From NCBI GenBank assembly GCA_947311645.1, contig CAMZKZ010000029.1, positions 1 through 23,681 of the forward strand: a stretch of 23,681 nucleotides of DNA, given 5' to 3'. How positions within the stretch are numbered: position 1 is the stretch's first letter; the number at the start of each line of letters is the position of its first letter. Below, one piece after another: positions 1-5,645 of the stretch. Source of the stretch: an uncultured Candidatus Altimarinota bacterium (GTDB taxonomy: Bacteria; Patescibacteriota; Gracilibacteria; CAIRYL01). The position numbers were made by a program, and so were the translations under genes. The notes below the pieces were generated by a model. It saw only the letters and a program-made list of their open reading frames with translations. It was not told the DNA's origin and did no database searches.

Positions 1-157
1 TTCCACTTCCCCCAACCGTACCCACGGCCCCACTTCCCTCATTCGTTCCTATTGTTCCACTTCCACCATTCGTTCCTATTGTTCCACTTCCGCCATTCGT
101 TCCGATTGTTCCACTTCCGCCAGTTGTTCCGATTGTTCCACTTCCGCCAGTTGTTCC
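1..157 (-). repeat. 27-bp in-frame tandem repeat coding Gly-X-Y triplets
   Basis: About 5.8 copies of a 27-bp unit, running from 157 down to the window edge. Each unit encodes a nonapeptide such as GTTGGSGTI or GTNGGSGTI. The copies nearest the helices are almost identical; the one or two nearest the edge have diverged (GTNEGSGAV, then GTVGGS). The repeat is clearly richer in G+C and uses GGC, GCC, ACG and GTG codons more than neighbouring genes. Unit length is a multiple of three, so copy-number change would alter tail length without breaking the frame. Confidence 0.9.
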
Positions 158-631
158 TTCTACTCCTGCATTTTCCATTGGGTCTTTCTTCATAATAAAT
201 CCAATTGCATATACAATACTATATGATAAAACAATTATAACTATCCCAATAATAGCATTAATAATCATTTTTTTTGCTGAATCAAGTCCATCATCATCAC
301 CCAAAGAAAAAACAATAACAACTCCTGCATAAATCACAATAAGTGTTAATATTAAACCAATATATAAAAAAACTTGATTAATAAACTTTACAACCCTTGA
401 ACTCAATGTTTCATCGTCTTCTATTTGTATTGCATCTGGTAATTCCTCATTATCAAGATAACTTAAACATGAATCTTTTCCCTCACATGGGTCACTTGTA
501 ATATCAAACCCTGCAGAATATGTGTGTTCTATATTTGAAACATCAAAAAAAACAATACTTATCCCACTTATAATAAAAAAAGAAAAGCATAGTACTGTAA
601 TAAGCCGATGGAATCGTGTAAGAAAATTCAT
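1..631 (-). CDS. VirB2/TrbC-like three-helix membrane protein with Gly-X-Y repeat tail (3' end outside window)
   Basis: Reading the minus strand from ATG at 631 gives 210 codons with no stop, so the gene continues past the window edge. Residues 10-30 form a hydrophobic N-terminal segment (signal or membrane helix). Residues 31-84 are acidic and hydrophilic with two cysteines (C49, C54), a possible disulfide. Two further membrane helices lie at about 86-110 and 122-147, joined by an acidic loop (GDDDGLDSAKK). From residue 159 the protein becomes pure repeat: GTTGGSGTI-type nonapeptides in which almost every third residue is Gly (17 full triplets seen, one starting with Glu). The two-helix core closely resembles that of the upstream gene, so the pair are paralogues. 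Such VirB2/TrbC-like proteins are frequent in CPR genomes and resemble type IV secretion pilins. Function of the tail is unknown; a surface-exposed stalk or flexible spacer is an inference. Only 4 nt separate it from the upstream gene, so they are probably co-transcribed. Confidence 0.8.
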   Translation of the reverse strand, partial: MNFLTRFHRLITVLCFSFFIISGISIVFFDVSNIEHTYSAGFDITSDPCEGKDSCLSYLDNEELPDAIQIEDDETLSSRVVKFINQVFLYIGLILTLIVIYAGVVIVFSLGDDDGLDSAKKMIINAIIGIVIIVLSYSIVYAIGFIMKKDPMENAGVEGTTGGSGTIGTTGGSGTIGTNGGSGTIGTNGGSGTIGTNEGSGAVGTVGGSG

Positions 632-635
632 TTTT

Positions 636-1094
636 TTATAAATCAAATGTAATAAGAAAATTGATAATAACCCATGAAAAGAGAATAATAACTATACCAA
701 TTGCAGCATTGATCATTGCATCTTTTGCAACATCGACCTCTCCACCCATACTCGTAATATAACGAAACCCTGCATATAAGAATGCTATAAGTGCAATAAT
801 TCCTGAAAAAATCAATAAATACTTAATTACAAAAATAATTGAATCCATCAAACTCCCTGTTTCTGCAATTCCTAAATTACTCCCTTCTATTTCTGTTTGC
901 ACCAATTTTGCACCACCTGAAATCCCCTCTCCTTCAAATACTGGTGCAGTTGAACCAGAACCAAAGAGCTCTGCCTGAAACCCATTTACTGTAAATATAT
1001 ACAAGAAAATTGCACATAATACCGCAAGCACAAGAGATACTTGTACAATATTTTTTTTCCAATACGCCTGCAATATGTTTGTATATTTTTTCAT
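636..1094 (-). CDS. VirB2/TrbC-like three-helix membrane protein
   Basis: A 152-residue protein. Residues 17-37 are a hydrophobic N-terminal helix after a basic start (MKKYTNILQAYWKKN), either signal peptide or anchor. Residues 38-82 are a Gly/Ser/Glu-rich hydrophilic stretch. Two membrane helices follow at about 84-108 and 125-149, joined by a short loop with the motif YAGFRYITSMGGEVDVAKDAM. This two-helix hairpin with a GG-x-AK loop is what VirB2/TrbC-type pilin-like proteins of CPR bacteria look like; the established family role is as pilin of type IV secretion-like systems, but no other secretion gene is visible here. The gene heads a minus-strand pair with the paralogue starting at 631. 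Its ATG lies in the last of three A-rich 8-bp repeats (1093-1117). No Shine-Dalgarno motif is present. Confidence 0.75.
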   Translation of the reverse strand: MKKYTNILQAYWKKNIVQVSLVLAVLCAIFLYIFTVNGFQAELFGSGSTAPVFEGEGISGGAKLVQTEIEGSNLGIAETGSLMDSIIFVIKYLLIFSGIIALIAFLYAGFRYITSMGGEVDVAKDAMINAAIGIVIILFSWVIINFLITFDL

Positions 1095-1171
1095 GTTTTT
1101 ATGTTTTTATGTTTTTATTCAAAACTCTAATCCTCAATAAAATAAAGCAAAGAAAGTTATTTTATCAGACT

Positions 1172-1260
1172 ATACTATCATGTTTTATTTATATTTTCAA
1201 GAAAATAAGAATATAATTTTTTTTATAAAAAAAATATGATAGTATGCGTGTAACATACTA
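1172..1260. promoter_or_regulatory. Divergent control region with nested inverted repeats
   Basis: This lies between the minus-strand pilin-like pair and the plus-strand ferredoxin gene. Arms 1172-1186 and 1231-1245 are a 15-bp inverted repeat with one mismatch (G:T if folded as RNA). Between them is a perfect TATAAT at 1212-1217 on the plus strand, though no good -35 is seen. A second inverted repeat, TAGTATG at 1240-1246 and CATACTA at 1254-1260, overlaps the right arm and sits in the ferredoxin leader. The symmetry suggests an operator serving both directions, or a leader hairpin. This is inferred from sequence only. Confidence 0.35.
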
Positions 1261-1280
1261 CAAAATATTTTTTAATTATT

Positions 1281-1718
1281 ATGAGTAGAAATCCAAATGA
1301 AACACCAGAAGAACGAAAAGAAAGAATTGAAAAAGCAATTAAAAATGCAACTATTCGTCGTACTATTAAAATAAAAAACCAAGAAAATCAAAAAGAATTT
1401 TCTGTTTTAAACGAACGAACAAAAAAAATGACATGGAAAACAATGCCAGAAGGGTCTGTTATTCCAAATGCAGGAAACTCAAAAGAATATAAAACAGGAA
1501 ACTGGCTTCCAACACACCTTCATTTCAACAATGATACATGCATAGATTGTGGACTATGCTGGGCAGTATGCCCAGATGATGCTATTGTACTTGATAAAGA
1601 TGGACACATGACAGGTATTGATTATGATCATTGTAAAGATTGCGGACTCTGCGTAGAAGTATGCCCAACCGAAGAAAAAAGTCTGTATTTTGAACACAAA
1701 GCAAATCCTGAAATCTAA
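1281..1718 (+). CDS. porD: PorD-like 2[4Fe-4S] ferredoxin (2-oxoacid:ferredoxin oxidoreductase delta-subunit type)
   Basis: A 145-residue protein whose C-terminal half carries two classic iron-sulfur motifs: C87-x2-C90-x2-C93-x3-C97-P and C118-x2-C121-x2-C124-x3-C128-P. The lead-in (KTGNWLPTHLHFNNDTC) and the spacer IDYDHCKDCGLC match the delta subunit of pyruvate/2-oxoacid:ferredoxin oxidoreductase, which passes electrons from the oxidoreductase to free ferredoxin. The first 60 residues are charged and lysine-rich and look like an extension. The alpha, beta and gamma subunit genes are not next to it; a terminator follows directly, so it is probably transcribed alone. It could instead act as a stand-alone ferredoxin. 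Start chosen at the only upstream ATG, which follows an AT-rich leader with no Shine-Dalgarno motif. Confidence 0.75.
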   Translation: MSRNPNETPEERKERIEKAIKNATIRRTIKIKNQENQKEFSVLNERTKKMTWKTMPEGSVIPNAGNSKEYKTGNWLPTHLHFNNDTCIDCGLCWAVCPDDAIVLDKDGHMTGIDYDHCKDCGLCVEVCPTEEKSLYFEHKANPEI

Positions 1719-1759
1719 CAAAGACAATAAAAAAAACTCTCATAGGTACAAACACTCAC

Positions 1760-1799
1760 AATACTGTTATACATTTCTATATAACAGTATTTTATTTTT
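1760..1799 (+). terminator. Rho-independent terminator after the ferredoxin gene
   Basis: A perfect 12-bp stem (AATACTGTTATA at 1760-1771 pairing with 1780-1791) encloses an 8-nt loop and is followed by TTTATTTTT. It begins about 40 bp after the ferredoxin stop codon. Confidence 0.8.
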
Positions 1800-1813
1800 G
1801 CAACAATAAAACC

Positions 1814-1843
1814 TTGACAATAAATCTTACATAAGAGTAAGAT
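1814..1843 (+). promoter_or_regulatory. Sigma70-type promoter of the orphan transcription unit
   Basis: A perfect -35 box TTGACA (1814-1819) stands 18 bp before TAAGAT (1838-1843). It lies just downstream of the ferredoxin terminator and points into a region with no plus-strand gene. An 8-bp hairpin (TGAAACAT at 1848-1855, ATGTTTCA at 1862-1869) starts at the expected transcription start. Confidence 0.45.
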
Positions 1844-1932
1844 GAAATGAAACATATTTAAATGTTTCAAAAACACACAAATGAAATACACACAGATCTT
1901 TTTCAATCATTGAATCTTTTCCCTTTTTTATG

Positions 1933-2034
1933 AAAAGTGAGAAAAGATAAATCCTTTCTTCCTGACCATTTATATCAAACAAAAACTTTTTATTGTACTC
2001 GGGTATAAGCAAGGATTTATCTTTCTTCACTTTT
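1933..2034. repeat. 24-bp imperfect inverted repeat with 54-bp spacer
   Basis: Arms 1933-1956 and 2011-2034 match at 22 of 24 positions when one is reverse-complemented; the two mismatches are adjacent. The spacer (1957-2010) contains a smaller 6-bp stem, TTGTAC (1993-1998) with GTATAA (2003-2008). No flanking target-site duplication is seen. It may be an RNA hairpin or a short palindromic (MITE-like) element. Confidence 0.75.
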
Positions 2035-2280
2035 TGACTTGGCAGATATAAACGTCATTGTTTTTATCTGTTACTCCAAATAAGATTTTGACAGTTTTTC
2101 ACTTTTTTTAAAAAGTGCAAACACAAACACATATACAAAATCCGTTCTGGTACAACGAAAAAGATACCAAAAAACAGTGAAGATGAGAGCTTATGATCTC
2201 GTTTTATATAAAAATACGTTCAAAGAAAAACATATTATATACTTTGTTATTTTCTCAAATTACATATTTTTATATACAAG

Positions 2281-2311
2281 AAACTCCAATTTTTAAAATT
2301 GGAGTTTTTTT
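2281..2311 (+). terminator. Rho-independent terminator ending the orphan unit
   Basis: AACTCCAA pairs with TTGGAGTT, extended through an A/T-rich inner stem to a 13-bp palindrome (2281-2293 with 2295-2307), followed by a run of seven T from 2305. On the minus strand the U-tract is poor, so it probably serves plus-strand transcription and only weakly the helicase operon. Confidence 0.75.
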
Positions 2312-2374
2312 GTATATAGATTTTTTCGGCTATTCTCTCTTCTCTACTATTCTATAATACCCAAAACTTCTCTT

Positions 2375-2446
2375 CTTATTTTCTTATTTTCTTATTTTCT
2401 TATTTTCTTATCTGCTTATCTGCTTATCTGCTTATTTTCTAATCTG
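2375..2446. repeat. Nine-copy 8-bp tandem repeat at the end of the helicase gene
   Basis: The plus strand reads CTTATTTT four times, CTTATCTG three times, CTTATTTT once and CTAATCTG once. The last copy contains the helicase stop codon (TAG on the minus strand) and its last two codons. The array otherwise lies in the 3' flank, so slippage there would not disturb the protein. Confidence 0.9.
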
Positions 2447-4016
2447 CTATCCATAAAATTCTTCTCAAGCTCATTTTTATATCACATTCATCATCAAAAT
2501 TATATGCCTCAAGCAGAGATATATTTTTCACTTTCCCTGCAATTTCTATTTTTTCTGTCCGTATTTCATACGGCTGAATTTTAAATATTGAAATAATAGT
2601 ATTTGGTTTTTGATACGAAATCATTACTGTTTGACTATTTTTAATTTTTTCTTCCAACATTTTTTTCTTTTTATTTTCACTAAACTTCATATCAGATACA
2701 TAATAATGAAAGCGTGCAAAAAAATCTCGAACCCGTTCATCCATTTTTATATCAGACTTTTTTAGACATCTCTTCATTTGCATACCTGCAAAACTTCTAC
2801 ACCTACTGAGTGCAACATACGCCTGCCCATGTGCAAAGGTTCCACGACCAAAATCTATAAACACAGAATCAAATGTCTTTCCCTGACTTTTATGAATAGT
2901 AATTGCCCATGCTAATTTTACAGGAAATTGTGTAAACGAACCAATTTGCTCCCTTTCTAAAACACCTTGTTTCATTACATATTTTGAAATATCCCATTGG
3001 TGTTTTTTTACCTCATGAGTTTTTTTTATAGTATCGGTTCCTATTTTAGATTGTGTTTCAATTGTTAAAATATGTTTTTCTTTATCTATAGCAACAACCT
3101 TTCCAATCGTTCCATTTACCCATTTTCGCTCTTCATCATTATTTAAAAATATAACCTGAGCTCCTTTTTTTAAAACTAAATCATCTTCTGCAGGAAATAA
3201 ATTTTTTTTCACCTCTCCCACAATTTCCGATTCTGATAAAAATGCATCTTCTTCAATTTCTGATAAATTTTTCATATTTATCATATCTACATCTCTATTT
3301 GTCGTACATAATGAAACAATTCCAGAATCTTTATGTGGATAAAACCCTGCAGGAGCCGTACATTTATTTAACTCTTTTATTTGTGCCATATTTATTGAAT
3401 TATCTCGCACAGCATTTAACAACTCTACAAATCCAGAATCTTCTTGCCTATACACTGTTTCAAGCTCTACAAATTCAATATAAAAATCATCTCTATTAAA
3501 AACATCAGAATTAAAAAAATATGGAGCCGTATACCCATATTTATTATAAAAAATATCTTTATCATGTGCAGTAATAACCGGTGGTAACTGATACAAATCT
3601 CCAATAAAAATCATTTGCACCCCTCCAAACGGTTCATCACTTTTTCGAACATTTCGTAAAAAAATATCCATTGCATCCATTAAATCGGCACGCACCATAG
3701 AAATTTCATCTATCACAATAGACTCAATTCTTTTATATAAACTTGGATTTTTTGGCTGTTGTAGTTTTAACGCCTCTGGTAATTCATATCCTGGTTTTAA
3801 CCCAAAAAATGCATGAATTGTTTCTCCATCTATATTTACAGCAGAAACACCCGTAGGTGCAAGAACAACCATTTTTTTTTCTGATGTATAACGAAAATAC
3901 TCAAGCAATGTTGACTTTCCTGTTCCTGCTTTTCCTGTTAAAAAAATATGCTTTAACGAGGTATTCATTACATCTAAAACAGATTTTGCCTGTGGAGAAA
4001 AATTATATTGCATCAT
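2439..4016 (-). CDS. PIF1-family SF1B DNA helicase with C-terminal WYL-like domain
   Basis: A 525-residue helicase. Walker A GKAGTGKST is at 28-36, Walker B VIDEISM at 101-107, GDLYQLPPV at 139-147, YRQ at 189-191, AWAITIHKSQGKT at 369-381 and AYVALSRCRS at 399-408: the full PIF1/RRM3 motif set. PIF1 enzymes move 5'-3' on single-stranded DNA and clear G-quadruplexes, R-loops and stalled forks. After a lysine-rich linker (448-460), residues 463-523 (VMISYQKPN, IQPYEIR, LLEAYNF, RRILWI) look like a WYL domain. A WYL domain at this position is known in Thermotoga elfii PIF1, where it binds single-stranded DNA. The start overlaps the upstream DUF1858 gene by 14 bp, so the two are probably translationally linked. 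The second ATG (MQYNF) is an equally possible start. Confidence 0.9.
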   Translation of the reverse strand: MMQYNFSPQAKSVLDVMNTSLKHIFLTGKAGTGKSTLLEYFRYTSEKKMVVLAPTGVSAVNIDGETIHAFFGLKPGYELPEALKLQQPKNPSLYKRIESIVIDEISMVRADLMDAMDIFLRNVRKSDEPFGGVQMIFIGDLYQLPPVITAHDKDIFYNKYGYTAPYFFNSDVFNRDDFYIEFVELETVYRQEDSGFVELLNAVRDNSINMAQIKELNKCTAPAGFYPHKDSGIVSLCTTNRDVDMINMKNLSEIEEDAFLSESEIVGEVKKNLFPAEDDLVLKKGAQVIFLNNDEERKWVNGTIGKVVAIDKEKHILTIETQSKIGTDTIKKTHEVKKHQWDISKYVMKQGVLEREQIGSFTQFPVKLAWAITIHKSQGKTFDSVFIDFGRGTFAHGQAYVALSRCRSFAGMQMKRCLKKSDIKMDERVRDFFARFHYYVSDMKFSENKKKKMLEEKIKNSQTVMISYQKPNTIISIFKIQPYEIRTEKIEIAGKVKNISLLEAYNFDDECDIKMSLRRILWIAD

Positions 4017-4299
4017 AATTTTCTGGTGGATTTTGTATCATATCATTTAATTCATTTATAATATCCAATAATTCTCCTTCTGAAAACCCATGTCCTAAAA
4101 TCCCCTGCTCCAATGTTTCAAAGTCACTTACATGACACCCCACGCAATGCACTCCATAATCCATAAATATTTCTACTGCAAAAGGGTTTTCTCTAATAAT
4201 ATCTCCAATAATAGAGGTTCTTGTTACTAATTTTTCATCAACTGTTTTTTCTGCTTCTACCGTTGGTGAATTTGCATATTTTTCAATTTTTTCAGACAT
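4003..4299 (-). CDS. DUF1858 domain protein (CxxC redox-type)
   Basis: With the start at 4299 (MSEKIEKY) the protein has 98 residues. Its core (IIGDIIRENPFAVEIFMDYGVHCVGCHVSDFETLEQGILGHG) is the DUF1858 / hybrid-cluster-associated disulfide domain, which usually has the pattern hydrophobic-DYG-x-HCxGC. The two cysteines of HCVGC could form a redox disulfide or bind a metal; the biochemical role is unknown for the family. An upstream in-frame ATG at 4332 would overlap prfB by 22 bp; I prefer 4299 because it sits 11 nt past the prfB stop and has the TTATATG context seen at other starts. It lies between prfB and the PIF1 helicase, overlapping the latter by 14 bp. Confidence 0.8.
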   Translation of the reverse strand: MSEKIEKYANSPTVEAEKTVDEKLVTRTSIIGDIIRENPFAVEIFMDYGVHCVGCHVSDFETLEQGILGHGFSEGELLDIINELNDMIQNPPENYDAI

Positions 4300-4310
4300 A
4301 TAATTATATT

Positions 4311-5447
4311 TTAAATATTTCCTGCTTTCCATTCTAAAAACTTCTGATGAAATTCTTCTAAATCTCCATCTAACACTTCATCTGGATTTGTTACCTCATA
4401 ACCTGTTCGTAAATCTTTTACCAATTTATACGGATGTAAAACATAGTTTCGTATTTGTGTTCCCCATGCTGCCTCTGTATGCTCTCCACGCACTTCTGCA
4501 GCTTTTTTCTCTTCTTCTTCTCGCATTCTTTGCACAATTCTCGATTTCAAAATCTGCATCGCTTTTTCCTTGTTTTGATGCTGAGAACGCTGACTTTCAC
4601 ACACTACTGTAATTTTTGTTGGAATATGCAACATTCGCACAGCAGAATCCGTTTTATTTGCATGTTGCCCCCCTGAACCAGACGATCGAAATGTATCGAT
4701 TCGAATTTCAGAATCAGGAATAACGACATTTGAAACATCTGCATCTTCTAATTCAGGCGTTATCATCACCCCAGCAAATGAAGTTTGTCGTAAATTTTTT
4801 GCATTAAATGGAGACTGACGCACCAAACGATGTGTTCCCTTTTCTGCCATCAATAGTCCAAACGCATTGTAGCCTTTTATTTCTAATAAACATGACTTAA
4901 TTCCAGCTTCTGTTCCATTTGACTGCTCTATAATTTCAACATTCCAGTTTTTTCGTTCACAAAATCGCAAATACATTCGTAATAACATTTCTGCAAAATC
5001 TTGAGCTTCTGTTCCTCCTGCACCAGAAGTGATTTCTAAAAATGCATTTCGAGAATCAAATTCACCAGAAAGCAAAAGTTCTTGCTCTGCCTTTTTTGCT
5101 CGTTTTTTCACTCTCTCAAATTCCGTAGAAATTTCTAAAAAATCATCAGAACTCTCTATTCCTTCATTATTTTCAGAGTATTCTGTTTCAAGCATTTCTA
5201 GCATTTCAAAAATATTTTGAATATCAGATTGCAAATGAATCCATATATCTCTCGATTTTTCTACTTCTGCCAATTCTTGAGAAATTTTTCCTGCATTTTT
5301 TGCATCATCCCAAAAATCAGATTGTTCGGTTTTCGCTTGTAATTCTGCAATCTTTTCCTCTTTTGCAGGAATATCTACACATTCTATTCCTATATGTATT
5401 TTATCCGATATTTGTTTTATTTCCGTTTTAAAATCTTGTAAATCCAT
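4311..5447 (-). CDS. prfB: Peptide chain release factor 2 (RF2)
   Basis: A 378-residue class I release factor. The catalytic GGQ is at 259-261 in the context SGSGGQHANKTDSAV, and the stop-codon reading tripeptide is SPF (212-214), which marks RF2 (UAA/UGA) and excludes RF1. Lead-in residues FWDDAKNAGKI (45-55) and SGAGGTEAQDFAEMLLRMY (141-159) are also RF2-like. Length matches the family (about 365). In E. coli and many bacteria prfB contains a programmed +1 frameshift at an in-frame UGA near codon 26; here the frame is continuous through that position, so the autoregulation is absent. It is the first gene of a minus-strand operon with the DUF1858 and PIF1 genes. Its presence shows that UGA is still a stop codon. 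Confidence 0.96.
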   Translation of the reverse strand: MDLQDFKTEIKQISDKIHIGIECVDIPAKEEKIAELQAKTEQSDFWDDAKNAGKISQELAEVEKSRDIWIHLQSDIQNIFEMLEMLETEYSENNEGIESSDDFLEISTEFERVKKRAKKAEQELLLSGEFDSRNAFLEITSGAGGTEAQDFAEMLLRMYLRFCERKNWNVEIIEQSNGTEAGIKSCLLEIKGYNAFGLLMAEKGTHRLVRQSPFNAKNLRQTSFAGVMITPELEDADVSNVVIPDSEIRIDTFRSSGSGGQHANKTDSAVRMLHIPTKITVVCESQRSQHQNKEKAMQILKSRIVQRMREEEEKKAAEVRGEHTEAAWGTQIRNYVLHPYKLVKDLRTGYEVTNPDEVLDGDLEEFHQKFLEWKAGNI

Positions 5448-5645
5448 TCGTATCGTAAAAACATATATTTTTCTTATTTTTTCTTATTTATACTCTTCAA
5501 TTTGTTGTTCGTCTATAAACAGCATAGCATGTTCTTTTCTTTTTTAATATCAATATTTTACAAAATGCAGTGTTTTCTTTGTCTTATAGAACAGCTTTAT
5601 GCTAGACTCTTTCTACAAATATTATGATCTCTTATTTTAAAAAAA
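5448..5645. promoter_or_regulatory. Divergent promoter region between prfB and ychF
   Basis: These 198 bp separate the divergent prfB and ychF operons and should hold both promoters. On the plus strand TTGTCT (5579-5584) and TAGACT (5603-5608) with 18-bp spacing are a weak candidate for ychF. On the minus strand the best -10 candidate is a TATAAA-like box around 5488-5493, with no clear -35. Two CTTATTTT-like repeats lie at 5472-5489. No open frame is seen. Confidence 0.3.

Larger units (their letters stand above)
1850..2311 (+). ncRNA. Candidate structured non-coding RNA (unrecognised)
   Basis: The stretch from the TTGACA promoter to the strong terminator at 2281-2311 has no convincing reading frame on either strand, although the gap between genes is 720 bp in a tightly packed region. 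The transcript would carry a long hairpin at 1933-2034 and smaller ones at 2044-2070 (CAGATA/TATCTG), 2100-2117 (CACTTTTT/AAAAAGTG), 2148-2169 (TGGTA/TACCA) and 2185-2200 (GAGA/TCTC). I saw no signature of RNase P RNA, tmRNA, SRP RNA or a known riboswitch. In AT-rich DNA short hairpins arise by chance; only the long one is persuasive. Alternative: a decayed gene or a small palindromic element. Confidence 0.3.

Noticed and set aside
1..157. CRISPR array
   Set aside because: The 27-bp units are directly adjacent with no spacers and are in frame with a protein.
1010..1216. Plus-strand frame of 68 codons
   Set aside because: It lies opposite the pilin-like gene and the divergent control region, has no similarity and consists of hydrophobic low-complexity residues typical of AT-rich shadow frames.
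1827..2030. Minus-strand frame of 67 codons starting with GTG
   Set aside because: Its sequence mirrors the 24-bp inverted repeat, there is no start context or similarity, and it runs against the better promoter and terminator on the plus strand.
1850..2311. RNase P RNA, tmRNA or SRP RNA
   Set aside because: None of the conserved core sequences of these RNAs is present and the sequence is far too A/T-rich.
2375..2446. CRISPR or replication-origin iterons
   Set aside because: The 8-bp units are contiguous and too short for CRISPR; no DnaA-box-like pattern or origin gene is close by.
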